A stretch of 64,000 nt of DNA from JBKEDS01 sp047975545 (GTDB lineage Bacteria; Bacteroidota; Bacteroidia; Flavobacteriales; Flavobacteriaceae). The position numbers were made by a program, and so were the translations under genes. Below the pieces are notes generated by a model that was given only the letters and a program-made list of their open reading frames with translations, made no database searches and had not been told where the DNA came from. This document shows positions 10,247 through 19,630 of this stretch, piece by piece; position 1 is the stretch's first letter, and each line of letters begins with the position of its first letter. Where the stretch lies: contig JBKEDS010000013.1 in assembly GCA_047975545.1 (NCBI GenBank), positions 1 to 64,000 on the forward strand, read 5' to 3'.

Positions 10247-10266
10247 AGCCAATTGGCTTCTTTTTT
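10247..10266 (+). terminator. Terminator-like hairpin upstream of the glgM-like gene
   Basis: The palindrome AAGCCAATTGGCTT is followed directly by a T-run, about 35 bases before the glgM-like ATG. It could end an upstream transcript, or work as an attenuator in the leader of the glucan genes. The short central loop makes it weaker than a typical terminator. Confidence 0.5.
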
Positions 10267-10299
10267 ATAAAGTGTCGAAAAACTCTTTTAAAATACTAT

Positions 10300-11502
10300 A
10301 TGAAAGCACTTTTTTATACCAGGGAATTTCCCCCTTATGTTTATGGTGGCGCCGGTGTCCATGTTGAATATCTGGCCGATGAATTATCGAAATTAATGGA
10401 TGTTGACGTCAGGTGCTTTGGCGACCAAAATGAAGAATCCAAACATTTAACCGTTACGGGCTATCCTTACGACAATCCTGCTTTTAACGGTGCCGACAAG
10501 CAATTAAAATCGGTGTTCCAAACCCTAAGTACCTGTGTACAAATGAACGGCGACGCTGTAGATGCCGATGTGGTACACTGCCACACCTGGTACGCCCAAT
10601 TTGCGGGCATTGTTTCCAAACTTTGTTACGGCACGCCATTGGTAATAACCACGCACTCCTTGGAGCCTTTGCGCCCTTGGAAACGCGAGCAATTGGGCCG
10701 TGGCTACGATGCCTCGTCGTGGGTGGAAAAAACAGCCATAGAAATGGCCGACGCCATTATTGCGGTATCCGAAGAAACCAAGGTGGATGTTTTAAAACAC
10801 TTTAACGTAAACCCCGATAAGGTAAAAGTTATTTACAACGGCATAAACCTGCAACAGTATAACGTAACTTCGAAAACAGCTACTCTGGACGAATTTGGTA
10901 TAGACAAAACCAAGCCTTACGTGTTATTTGTAGGGCGTATTACCCGCCAAAAGGGTATTATCCACCTTGTAAATGCCATAAAATATATTGACCCCGACAC
11001 GCAAATAGTACTTTGCGCCGGAGCGCCCGATACCCCCGAAATAGCCAAGGAAATGGAGGATAGCGTTAATGCGGTTAAAAAAACACGCAAAAACGTTATT
11101 TGGATTGACGAAATGCTAAGCAAGGAAAAAATAATCCAATTATACTCGCACGCCGATGTATTTTGCTGCCCATCGATTTACGAACCCTTTGGCATTATTA
11201 ACATAGAAGCCATGGCCTGCCAAACCGCAGTAGTAGCCAGTGCCGTAGGTGGTATAAAGGAGGTAGTTATTCATGGCGAAACGGGTATTTTGGTGCCTTT
11301 GGAACAACAAACCGAAGCGCCTTTTGAACCCGTAGATCCCGATAAATTTTCAAGGGATTTGGCCAACGGCGTAAACAAAGTTATAAAAGATAAAACCCTT
11401 AGGGAATCCATGGCCCAAAAAGGCCGAAAACGCGTAGAAGATTATTTTGATTGGGCAGCCATTGCCAAACAAGTGGAAGCCCTGTACAAATCGTTGCTAT
11501 AA
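10300..11502 (+). CDS. glgM: GT4 glycosyltransferase, GlgM-like (alpha-maltose-1-phosphate / glycogen synthase)
   Basis: A 400-residue GT-B enzyme. The N-terminal motif FTREFPPYVYGGAGVHVEYL and the segment HCHTWY...THSLEPLRPWKREQLG (about residues 90-130) match the Corynebacterium-type glycogen synthase family, which includes mycobacterial GlgM (Rv1212c). The retaining-GT E-x7-E motif is at E295 and E303 (EPFGIINIE). GlgM uses ADP-glucose and glucose-1-phosphate to make maltose-1-phosphate, and can also elongate glucan. The presence of glgE two genes downstream favours the maltose-1-phosphate role; plain glycogen synthase is the alternative. It is followed 35 bases later by glgC on the same strand, which would supply ADP-glucose. 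Confidence 0.82.
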   Translation: MKALFYTREFPPYVYGGAGVHVEYLADELSKLMDVDVRCFGDQNEESKHLTVTGYPYDNPAFNGADKQLKSVFQTLSTCVQMNGDAVDADVVHCHTWYAQFAGIVSKLCYGTPLVITTHSLEPLRPWKREQLGRGYDASSWVEKTAIEMADAIIAVSEETKVDVLKHFNVNPDKVKVIYNGINLQQYNVTSKTATLDEFGIDKTKPYVLFVGRITRQKGIIHLVNAIKYIDPDTQIVLCAGAPDTPEIAKEMEDSVNAVKKTRKNVIWIDEMLSKEKIIQLYSHADVFCCPSIYEPFGIINIEAMACQTAVVASAVGGIKEVVIHGETGILVPLEQQTEAPFEPVDPDKFSRDLANGVNKVIKDKTLRESMAQKGRKRVEDYFDWAAIAKQVEALYKSLL

Positions 11503-11537
11503 AACCATAATACTAAACAAATAAACACCAAAATACT

Positions 11538-12803
11538 ATGATTAATAATAAAGTGCTATCCATTATTCTGGGCGGAGGGCAAGGCTCCAGACTGTACCCC
11601 CTAACCGATAAACGTTCGAAACCGGCAGTACCCATTGCCGGAAAGTACCGATTGGTGGACATCCCGATTTCAAACTGCATTAATTCCGATATTAAGCGTA
11701 TTTTTGTATTAACGCAGTTCAACTCGGCCTCGTTAAACAGGCATATTAAAAACACCTACCACTTTAGTTTTTTTAGTAGCGCCTTTGTCGATGTATTGGC
11801 AGCCGAGCAAACGCCAAACAACAAAACCTGGTTCCAAGGTACGGCCGATGCGGTACGCCAAAGCATGCACCATTTTTTAAGGCACGATTTTGAATATGCC
11901 CTAATTTTATCGGGCGACCAATTGTATCAAATGGACTACGACCAAATGATTGAAGCCCATGAGGACAGCGGTGCCGAAATTACCATAGCCACCATTCCCG
12001 TTAACGCCCACGACGCCCCCGGATTTGGTATTTTAAAAGCTAACGACGAAAATGTTATCACTTCGTTTATAGAAAAACCCGATGCCAACCTACTGCCCGA
12101 ATGGACCTCGGAAGTTAGTAGCGAAATGAAAGCCCAAGGCCGTAATTATCTCGCTTCTATGGGTATTTATATTTTTAATCGCGATTTGCTGGTCGAACTT
12201 ATGAAAAATCCCGATACCATCGATTTTGGTAAGGAAATAATCCCCCAATCCATACACGAGCATAAAACCATAAGTTTCCCGTTTGAAGGCTATTGGACCG
12301 ATATTGGGACCATACATTCCTTTTTCGAGGCCAACCTTGGCTTGACCGACAACATCCCGAAATTCGATTTGTACGACCGAAACAAACGTATTTATACCCA
12401 CGCCCGTATGTTGCCCACAACCAAAGTGGCCGGAACATCGATAATAAAATCGGTTATTTCCGAAGGCTGTATTATTAGCGCAACGTCCATCGAGCGTTCG
12501 GTTATTGGTATTCGGGCCCGAATTGGTAAGGATTCTACCGTTATTAATACCTATATGATGGGTACCGACTACTACGAAACCCTTGACGAAATAGAACAAA
12601 ACAAAATAGAAATCCTATTAGGCATTGGCGAGCGCTGCTACATTAAAAACTGTATTTTGGATAAAAACTGCCGTATTGGCGACGATGTACGGATTAACGG
12701 CGGCACACACCTGGCCGATACCGAAACCGATACCTACTGCATAAGGGACGGTATCGTGGTGGTTAAAAACGGAGCAACCATTCCTTCCGGATTTGTACTG
12801 TAA
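11538..12803 (+). CDS. glgC: Glucose-1-phosphate adenylyltransferase (ADP-glucose pyrophosphorylase)
   Basis: Makes ADP-glucose from ATP and glucose-1-phosphate, the committed step for bacterial alpha-glucan synthesis. The N-terminal nucleotide loop LGGGQGSRLYPLTDKRSKPA (from residue 11) and the signatures FQGTADAVRQ, LSGDQLYQMDY and EKPD are visible. A left-handed beta-helix forms the last third (KNCILDKNCRIGDDVRI). At 421 residues it is normal. The start MINNKVLSIILGGG is standard. It lies between the GlgM-like gene and glgE. A strong hairpin follows the stop, so the amount of downstream transcript may be adjusted there. Allosteric control by glycolytic intermediates is known for the family but cannot be read here. 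Confidence 0.97.
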   Translation: MINNKVLSIILGGGQGSRLYPLTDKRSKPAVPIAGKYRLVDIPISNCINSDIKRIFVLTQFNSASLNRHIKNTYHFSFFSSAFVDVLAAEQTPNNKTWFQGTADAVRQSMHHFLRHDFEYALILSGDQLYQMDYDQMIEAHEDSGAEITIATIPVNAHDAPGFGILKANDENVITSFIEKPDANLLPEWTSEVSSEMKAQGRNYLASMGIYIFNRDLLVELMKNPDTIDFGKEIIPQSIHEHKTISFPFEGYWTDIGTIHSFFEANLGLTDNIPKFDLYDRNKRIYTHARMLPTTKVAGTSIIKSVISEGCIISATSIERSVIGIRARIGKDSTVINTYMMGTDYYETLDEIEQNKIEILLGIGERCYIKNCILDKNCRIGDDVRINGGTHLADTETDTYCIRDGIVVVKNGATIPSGFVL

Positions 12804-12825
12804 ATTCAATCGTATTTCAAACTAT

Positions 12826-12878
12826 AATAATGCGTTTTATCATGTATCAACATATGTGGTAACGCATTATTTATTATT
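12826..12878 (+). terminator. Terminator-like hairpin between glgC and glgE
   Basis: Perfect 11-base arms AATAATGCGTT (12826-12836) and AACGCATTATT (12861-12871) enclose a 24-base loop and are followed by a T-rich run. It may cause partial termination inside the glucan cluster, or protect the upstream mRNA. Confidence 0.6.
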
Positions 12879-12908
12879 TTTATTTCTTTCAATTAACCCA
12901 TCTAAATA

Positions 12909-14858
12909 ATGCAAAACCAAAAAAGAGTTATCATCGACCGCGTGTCGCCCAGCCTTAATTGCGGCGAATTTTACATTAAACGTGTAGTAAACGAAATAGT
13001 ACACGTAAATGCCCAAATTGTAGCCGATGGCCACGACGTACTTGGCGCCTCGGTAATGTACAAGCACGAAAGCGAAAAAAAATGGGCCGAAGTTAGGATG
13101 GACTCCACCTACAACAACGAATGGAACGCCGCCTTTACCGTTACCAAACAAGGCTTTTACGAGTATCGGGTCGATGCTTGGGTAGATTACGAACTAAATT
13201 GGCGCTATGGCATTATACGAAAAATTGAAGACGGCCAATACGTGGTTTCCGAACTTTTGGAAGGCGCCGAATACATTAAGCCCCTATTAAAAAAAGTAAA
13301 TAAGGACGATAAGGCCTACCTTGAGCATTTAATTATCATTTTTCAGGATAAAACCCATTACCAAGAGGCCGTTACCGAAGCGGTTTCCGATAGGTTGAAT
13401 ATGATTTTCTTTAAAAACCCCTCGAAAATCCTTCAAAATTCATCAAAAACCTACCAAGTTTATGTCGATAGAAAAAAAGCGCGCTTTAGCACTTGGTACG
13501 AATTTTTTCCGCGCTCAACCTCGCAACAAAAAGGTGTTCATGGTACCTTAAACGATTGCCAACGCATTTTGCCAAAGGTAAAAAATATGGGCTTCGATGT
13601 GGTTTACCTGCCCCCAATACACCCCATTGGCGAAGTAAACCGCAAGGGCAAAAACAACACCCCAACCAGCATGCCGGGCGATGTAGGCTCCACGTGGGGC
13701 GTGGGCTCGAAATATGGCGGCCATAAGGATATTCACCCCGACCTTGGCACGCTTGCCGATTTTAAGGCACTTATTAAAAAAGCCAAAGAACTCGATTTGG
13801 AAATTGCCATGGATTACGCCCTGCAAGCCGCACCCGACCATCCTTGGGTCAAGCAACACCCCGATTGGTTTAAATGGCGCCCCGATGGCACGGTACAATA
13901 TGCCGAAAACCCACCCAAAAAATATCAGGATATTTTGCCCATTTATTGGGAAACCAAGGATTATAAAAACCTTTGGAACGAATGTTTGGATATTTTTTTG
14001 TATTGGATAAAATGCGGTGTTCGTATTTTTAGGGTCGATAACCCACACACCAAACCATTTTATTTCTGGAACTGGGTTATTGCCGAAGTTAAAAAACAAT
14101 ATCCCGACGTGCTGTTTTTGGCCGAGGCCTTTACCGCCCAACCCGTTATGCAACAGTTGGCAAAGCAAGGCTATACCCAATCGTATACCTATTTTTCTTG
14201 GCGCAACAGCAAACACGAGCTTACCGGTTATGTAGAAGAACTTACCAAAGGCGAAATGCGCGAGTACATGCAGCCCAATTTTTGGCCCAATACGCCCGAT
14301 ATTAACCCGTTTCCGCTGCAAGGCGCCAACGAAGCCATGCACATTATCCGCTACGTTCTCGCCGGCACTTTAAGCTCCAGCATTGGCATTTACGGCCCGG
14401 TTTACGAGTACATGCTTTCGGAAGGGCTTGTGGGCAGGGAAGAATATTTAAATTCAGAAAAATTCCAAGTACAGCATTACGATTGGAGTATTGAAAACAA
14501 ACTAACCACCATTATCGCCAAGGTTAACTATATTAGAAACTACAACGAAGCGTTACAACAAACCAATAATATTAAATTTTGTTATGTTGAAAACGAAAAT
14601 ATTATGGCGTTTTACAAATGGAACGATGCCAAAACAAACGAAATTCTTGTAGTTGTAAGTTTAGATGCCTACCACTCGCAAAAGGGAACCGTTCAATTAC
14701 CCTTGCACGAGCTTGGTATCCATGCGGGACAAACCGTTAAGTTGCACGATTTGGTAACCGATAACCGTTACTATTGGGACAACGAATGGAACTATGTAGA
14801 ACTGCACCCCGCACTACCGTTCCATATATTTAAAATAAGTAAATTGTATGACCGATAA
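12909..14858 (+). CDS. glgE: GlgE: alpha-1,4-glucan:maltose-1-phosphate maltosyltransferase (GH13_3)
   Basis: Adds maltosyl units from maltose-1-phosphate to the end of alpha-1,4-glucans. Typical GlgE signatures appear in order: WYEFFPRS, FDVVYLPPIHPIG, NRKGKNN, DYALQAAPDHPWVKQHPDW, YAENPPKKYQDI, GVRIFRVDNPHTKPF and LAEAFTAQP. The nucleophile is D377 in RVDNPH and the acid/base is E406. The asparagine after the nucleophile and the KKY of NPPKKYQ are features tied to phosphate-donor binding in the family. A late motif reads SEKFQ where I recall SEKYQ in actinobacterial enzymes. It has 649 residues and a non-catalytic N-terminal domain (about 1-110). No TreS or maltokinase gene is nearby, so the donor should come from the GlgM-like enzyme. 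Confidence 0.93.
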   Translation: MQNQKRVIIDRVSPSLNCGEFYIKRVVNEIVHVNAQIVADGHDVLGASVMYKHESEKKWAEVRMDSTYNNEWNAAFTVTKQGFYEYRVDAWVDYELNWRYGIIRKIEDGQYVVSELLEGAEYIKPLLKKVNKDDKAYLEHLIIIFQDKTHYQEAVTEAVSDRLNMIFFKNPSKILQNSSKTYQVYVDRKKARFSTWYEFFPRSTSQQKGVHGTLNDCQRILPKVKNMGFDVVYLPPIHPIGEVNRKGKNNTPTSMPGDVGSTWGVGSKYGGHKDIHPDLGTLADFKALIKKAKELDLEIAMDYALQAAPDHPWVKQHPDWFKWRPDGTVQYAENPPKKYQDILPIYWETKDYKNLWNECLDIFLYWIKCGVRIFRVDNPHTKPFYFWNWVIAEVKKQYPDVLFLAEAFTAQPVMQQLAKQGYTQSYTYFSWRNSKHELTGYVEELTKGEMREYMQPNFWPNTPDINPFPLQGANEAMHIIRYVLAGTLSSSIGIYGPVYEYMLSEGLVGREEYLNSEKFQVQHYDWSIENKLTTIIAKVNYIRNYNEALQQTNNIKFCYVENENIMAFYKWNDAKTNEILVVVSLDAYHSQKGTVQLPLHELGIHAGQTVKLHDLVTDNRYYWDNEWNYVELHPALPFHIFKISKLYDR

Positions 14859-14934
14859 TAGCTATTACCGTATAGTATTAATCGTAAACAATTCCCGTAA
14901 CAAGGAATACTAAACATTATAAACCAATTCATTT

Positions 14935-16842
14935 ATGGCACAAGTAAAACCTTATAGTTTATTCACAGATTTCGACATCAACCTATTTAAAGCGGGCAAG
15001 CATTACCGCCTTTACGAAAAATTTGGGTCGCACCCCGTTACCGTCGACGGTATCGAAGGTACCTATTTTGCCGTTTGGGCGCCATCGGCAAAACAAGTTT
15101 CCGTAATTGGCGATTTTAATTATTGGATTGAAGGCGAACACCAATTAAACGTCCGTTGGGACTCCAGCGGTATTTGGGAAGGTTTTATTCCATTCGTAGG
15201 AAAAGGTGCTTTATATAAATACAAAATACAAAGCCACAACAACAATATTAAAACCGAAAAGGCCGACCCCTACGCCCGGCGCAGCGAGCACCCGCCATTA
15301 ACTGCATCGGTAGTTTGGGAAGATACCTATAAGTGGAAAGATGCCCAATGGATGAAAACCCGCAAAAAGCACAACGCCTTGGATGCGCCCTATTCGGTGT
15401 ACGAAGTGCATTTGGGCTCGTGGAAAAAAAACGTAGAGGAAAACCGTTCGCTATCGTACTACGAACTGGCCGACGATTTGGTAAACTATGTTAAGGACAT
15501 GAACTTTACCCATGTCGAGCTAATGCCCGTAATGGAATACCCCTACGACCCCTCGTGGGGCTACCAAATTACAGGATATTTTGCGCCAACATCGCGCTTT
15601 GGTTATCCTGAGGAATTTAAATATTTGGTCGATAAACTCCACCAAAACAATATTGGTATTATTTTGGACTGGGTGCCCTCGCATTTTCCAGAAGATGCCC
15701 ACGGTTTGGGCTTTTTCGATGGCTCGAACCTTTACGAGCACCCCGACCCAAAACGGGGCTACCACCAAGATTGGAAAAGCCTAATTTTTAATTATGGGCG
15801 TAACGAGGTAAAATCGTTTTTAATAAGCAATGCCATTTTTTGGTTGGACCAATACCATGCCGATGGCCTACGGGTAGATGCCGTGGCCTCGATGCTGTTT
15901 TTAGATTATTCGAGGGAAGACGGCCAATGGGACCCCAACATTTACGGCGGCCGGGAAAACTTGGAAGCCATTGCCTTTATGAAAGAACTTAACCAAGAAG
16001 TTTACGCCTCCTTTCCCGACGTGCAAACTATTGCCGAGGAGTCTACCGCATTTCCCGGCGTATCAAAACCCGTTTTCTTGGGCGGATTGGGCTTTGGCAT
16101 GAAATGGATGATGGGCTGGATGCACGACACCCTTGAGTATTTTGCCAAAGACCCCGTGTACCGAAAATATCACCAAAACGATATTACCTTTAGCTTGGCC
16201 TATGCCTTTTCCGAAAATTTTATGCTGCCCCTTTCGCATGACGAGGTAGTTTACGGCAAAAATTCCATTTTGGGCCGAATGCCGGGCGACGAGTGGCAAC
16301 GCTTTGCCAACCTGCGTACCCTGTACGGCTATATGTTTACCCACCCCGGTACTAATCTATTGTTTATGGGGGGTGAAATCGGGCAGTACAACGAATGGGA
16401 TTTTCAAGGCAGCCTTAATTGGAATTTGTTGGAGTTCGAGCCGCACCAAAAATTCCAAAACTATTTTAAGCACCTAAACGCTTTTTATAAAGCCACGCCT
16501 GCACTGTACCAAAAACCATTTACCCACGAAGGCTTCGAGTGGATAAACTACGGCGATAGCCAAAACTCGGTAATTTCGTATTTACGAAAAGGCAACAACC
16601 CCGACGAAAACGTAGTAGTGGTGTGCAACCTAACGCCCACCGTTCACCATAATTACCGTATCGGGTTGCCCATAGGCGGTAAATTATCCGAAATTTTTAA
16701 TAGCGATGGTAAAGCCTTTGGCGGAAGCGGCATTTCAAATAAAAAAGATATAAAAATAACCCAAGATGCTTGGTTAGACAAACCTTTTTCGGCCGAAATA
16801 ACCCTGCCACCATTGGCCGTAACGGTTTTCAAGTTTAAATAA
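14935..16842 (+). CDS. glgB: 1,4-alpha-glucan branching enzyme
   Basis: Creates alpha-1,6 branches by cutting an alpha-1,4 chain and transferring it. A CBM48 domain (GTYFAVWAPSAKQVSVIGDF, about residues 40-60) precedes the GH13 barrel. The nucleophile is D315 in LRVDAVASML and the acid/base is E368 in TIAEESTA; HDEV in LPLSHDEVVYGK supplies the transition-state residue. A C-terminal all-beta domain ends at TVFKFK. The length of 635 residues is normal. It follows glgE after 76 bases and is followed by a 17-base perfect inverted repeat that closes this transcription unit. Together with GlgE it would build a branched glucan of defined structure. Confidence 0.97.
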   Translation: MAQVKPYSLFTDFDINLFKAGKHYRLYEKFGSHPVTVDGIEGTYFAVWAPSAKQVSVIGDFNYWIEGEHQLNVRWDSSGIWEGFIPFVGKGALYKYKIQSHNNNIKTEKADPYARRSEHPPLTASVVWEDTYKWKDAQWMKTRKKHNALDAPYSVYEVHLGSWKKNVEENRSLSYYELADDLVNYVKDMNFTHVELMPVMEYPYDPSWGYQITGYFAPTSRFGYPEEFKYLVDKLHQNNIGIILDWVPSHFPEDAHGLGFFDGSNLYEHPDPKRGYHQDWKSLIFNYGRNEVKSFLISNAIFWLDQYHADGLRVDAVASMLFLDYSREDGQWDPNIYGGRENLEAIAFMKELNQEVYASFPDVQTIAEESTAFPGVSKPVFLGGLGFGMKWMMGWMHDTLEYFAKDPVYRKYHQNDITFSLAYAFSENFMLPLSHDEVVYGKNSILGRMPGDEWQRFANLRTLYGYMFTHPGTNLLFMGGEIGQYNEWDFQGSLNWNLLEFEPHQKFQNYFKHLNAFYKATPALYQKPFTHEGFEWINYGDSQNSVISYLRKGNNPDENVVVVCNLTPTVHHNYRIGLPIGGKLSEIFNSDGKAFGGSGISNKKDIKITQDAWLDKPFSAEITLPPLAVTVFKFK

Positions 16843-16857
16843 GCAAAATCTTAACCC

Positions 16858-16914
16858 AATAAGCTAATTGTTAAAAGCGCATAGTAAACTCTTAACAATT
16901 AGCTTATTATTTTG
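16858..16914 (+). terminator. Terminator after glgB
   Basis: A perfect 17-base inverted repeat, AATAAGCTAATTGTTAA (16858-16874) and its complement (16892-16908), with a 17-base loop and followed by ATTTTG. It separates glgB from the GH31 gene, so the latter may have its own promoter. Confidence 0.65.
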
Positions 16915-17178
16915 AAAATACCATAACACATAGAAGTTTTTTTTCAAAATAAAACAAGCCGTATTGTTTTAAGTTTTAGTATTTTGCGCCCTCCAAAAAG
17001 TAGCTGTCACGGCGAGCTTGCCTATCGGCAAATAAGGATAAGATACCGTTTGTATATTAAAAATACCAGCGAAGTGGTTAGTGCCACTCCCAGTTGAATT
17101 TTTTAGCTCCCGATGGCAAAACGATTAATCAACGTGTTAGCTTACAATGGAATTGTTGAACACAAAATAACATAATTT
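16915..17178. other. Non-coding stretch between glgB terminator and GH31 gene
   Basis: No reading frame or clear TAnnTTTG promoter is seen. A small GC-richer island near 17000-17040 (GTAGCTGTCACGGCGAGCTTGCC) resembles the dispersed repeats elsewhere in the window but is too degenerate to assign. Confidence 0.3.
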
Positions 17179-19575
17179 ATGATATTAAACACCGAATTAG
17201 AATACAAGGGAAACCAGTTTCCCACCAAAATAATCGATTATAAAAAAGATGTAGACGTTCTGCACTTTACCACCGAAAACAACGTAATACTGCAACTTAC
17301 CATATTGCGCGACAGCGTTTTAAGGTTTAGGTACTCCACCGTTGGAAAGTTTGCAAAGGATTTTTCGTATGCCATAGACCAAAACGCCAGCCGCGGCTAC
17401 AACGTACTGGATATAACCGAGGACAAGGAGCAATACATTGTTACAACGGCAAAATTAATCTGCCATATTAAAAAGGAAGATTTGCGCATTGCCCTTTTCG
17501 ACGTTGCCGATAAAAGCCTTATTTGCGAAGACGAGCTGGGCTTCCATTGGGAAGAAAGCTACGAGCTGGGAAGCGACATCGTTAAAATGAGTAAAATAGC
17601 CCAAAGTGGCGAAAGTTATTACGGTTTGGGCGATAAGCCCGAACACATAAACCTAAAAGGCCGCCGTTTCGAAAATTGGGCAACCGATTCGTTCGCTTTT
17701 CAAAAAAACACCGACCCCATTTACAAAGCCATACCGTTTTACACGGCTTTGCACAGCGGTAAAGCCTACGGTATATTTTTCGATAATACCTTTAAAACCC
17801 ATTTCGATTTTTGCCACGAGCGCCGCAACATTACCAGCTTTTGGGCGCAGGGCGGCGAAATGAACTACTACTTTTTTTACGGCCCGAAAATGACCGATGT
17901 GGTTAGAAGCTATACCGACCTGACCGGAACGCCCGAACTACCGCCATTATGGACCTTGGGCTACCACCAATGTAAATGGAGCTACTATCCCGAATCGAAA
18001 GTAAAGGAAATAACCAGTAAATTTAGAAAACTGAAAATTCCCTGCGATGCCATTTATCTTGATATTGATTATATGGAAGGCTTCCGCTGTTTTACTTGGA
18101 GCAAGGAGTATTTTCCCAACCCCAAGCAAATGGTAAAGGAACTGGCCGACGACGGCTTTAAAACCGTGGTTATTATCGACCCCGGTATTAAAATCGATAT
18201 GGATTACAGCGTGTTTAAGGAAGGCTTGGAAAAGGACTATTTTTGTAAACGTGCCGATGGTCCTTATATGAAGGGTAAAGTATGGCCGGGCGAATGTTAT
18301 TTCCCCGATTTTACACGCCCCGAAGTACGCGAATGGTGGGCTGGTTTATTTAAGGAACTTATCGAGGATTTTGGCGTTAAGGGCGTTTGGAACGATATGA
18401 ACGAACCCGCCGTAATGGACGTACCCGGAAAATCCTTCCCTCCCGATGTACGCCACGATTACGACGGCAACCCGTGCAGTCACCGAAAAGCGCACAATAT
18501 TTACGGTATGCAAATGGCACGTGCCACGTATCATGGCTTAAAACGCTTTACTTATCCAAAACGTCCATTTGTTATTACCCGTTCGGCATATTCGGGTACA
18601 CAACGCTACACCTCAACTTGGATGGGTGATAACGTGGCCACCTGGGAACACTTGCAAATAGCCAACACACAGGCGCAACGCCTTGCCATGTCGGGCTTTT
18701 CGTTTGCTGGCTCGGACATTGGCGGCTTTGCCGAACAGCCTAATGGCGAACTATATACCCGTTGGATTCAATTGGGGGCTTTCCATCCGTTTTTCAGAAC
18801 CCACTCCTCCGGCGACCATGGCGAACAGGAACCTTGGTCCTTCGACCCCGAAGTTACCAATATCGTGCGTAAATTTATAGAACTTAGGTATCAACTACTG
18901 CCTTATATATACACAACTTTTTACCAATATGCGCAGGATAACATACCCATGTTAAAATCGTTGGTATTGTTCGATCAGGACGATATGCAAACCCACCACA
19001 GAACCGACGAGTTTGTATGCGGCAACCACTTATTGGTTTGCCCGGTAAACGAACCCAATTCCAAAGGGCGGCGTATGTACATCCCTCGCGGGTTGTGGTA
19101 CAATTTCTGGGATAAAACTACTGTTGAAGGCGGTAGGGAAATGTGGGTCGATGCCGATTTGGATTCGATGCCCATTTTTATAAAAGCAGGCGCCGTTATA
19201 CCAAAATACCCCGTACAACAATTTGTTGGCGAAAAAAATATAGACCAACTTACCCTTGGTGTATATTATAAAGAAGGCAAAGAAGACTCCGAGCTTTATG
19301 AAGACGCTAACGACGGTTACGATTATACCAAAGGGCGTTATAACCTAAAGAAATTTAACCTGGAAGGCAAGGAAAACAAACTTATTATCCGTGTGAACAA
19401 AAGAGGGCAGTTCGACCCCTCTTATTCAACCATAAAAGTAAACGTATTCGGGCTTCCTTTTGAAGTTAAATCCATCCGGGTTGATAATGAAGAAGTAAGT
19501 TTAAGCGATGTGTCTTTCAGTAATAATTCCTTAGTAGTTTCAAGGGATATTACAAACCTTCAAATTATAGGGTAA
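17179..19575 (+). CDS. GH31 alpha-glucosidase
   Basis: A 798-residue family-31 glycoside hydrolase. An N-terminal beta-sandwich (about residues 1-230, with YYGLGDKPEHINLKGRR) leads into the barrel. The nucleophile is D406 in GVWNDMNEPAVMD and the acid/base is D484 in STWMGDNVATW. The sugar-binding signature GSDIGGF is present, and C-terminal beta domains follow. No signal peptide is visible, so the enzyme is probably cytoplasmic and may remove glucose from the ends of alpha-glucans or maltooligosaccharides made by the preceding genes. GH31 also includes alpha-xylosidases and transglucosidases, which cannot be excluded by reading alone. It lies on the same strand as the glucan genes but after a terminator. 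Confidence 0.92.
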   Translation: MILNTELEYKGNQFPTKIIDYKKDVDVLHFTTENNVILQLTILRDSVLRFRYSTVGKFAKDFSYAIDQNASRGYNVLDITEDKEQYIVTTAKLICHIKKEDLRIALFDVADKSLICEDELGFHWEESYELGSDIVKMSKIAQSGESYYGLGDKPEHINLKGRRFENWATDSFAFQKNTDPIYKAIPFYTALHSGKAYGIFFDNTFKTHFDFCHERRNITSFWAQGGEMNYYFFYGPKMTDVVRSYTDLTGTPELPPLWTLGYHQCKWSYYPESKVKEITSKFRKLKIPCDAIYLDIDYMEGFRCFTWSKEYFPNPKQMVKELADDGFKTVVIIDPGIKIDMDYSVFKEGLEKDYFCKRADGPYMKGKVWPGECYFPDFTRPEVREWWAGLFKELIEDFGVKGVWNDMNEPAVMDVPGKSFPPDVRHDYDGNPCSHRKAHNIYGMQMARATYHGLKRFTYPKRPFVITRSAYSGTQRYTSTWMGDNVATWEHLQIANTQAQRLAMSGFSFAGSDIGGFAEQPNGELYTRWIQLGAFHPFFRTHSSGDHGEQEPWSFDPEVTNIVRKFIELRYQLLPYIYTTFYQYAQDNIPMLKSLVLFDQDDMQTHHRTDEFVCGNHLLVCPVNEPNSKGRRMYIPRGLWYNFWDKTTVEGGREMWVDADLDSMPIFIKAGAVIPKYPVQQFVGEKNIDQLTLGVYYKEGKEDSELYEDANDGYDYTKGRYNLKKFNLEGKENKLIIRVNKRGQFDPSYSTIKVNVFGLPFEVKSIRVDNEEVSLSDVSFSNNSLVVSRDITNLQIIG

Positions 19576-19593
19576 AACACATTATTCATAAAC

Positions 19594-19630
19594 ACAAAAA
19601 AAGGCGCCTTGGTTTAGGCGTCTTTTTTTT
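19594..19630. terminator. Bidirectional terminator between convergent genes
   Basis: A-run, GGCGCCT, loop TGGTTT, AGGCGTC and T-run. The stop codon of the antiporter (19614-19616) lies inside the hairpin. It serves the GH31 gene on the plus strand and the antiporter on the minus strand. Confidence 0.8.

Noticed and set aside
12090..12599. Antisense frame of about 170 codons opposite glgC
   Set aside because: glgC is unmistakable on the plus strand; the opposite frame has no domain and arises from codon bias.
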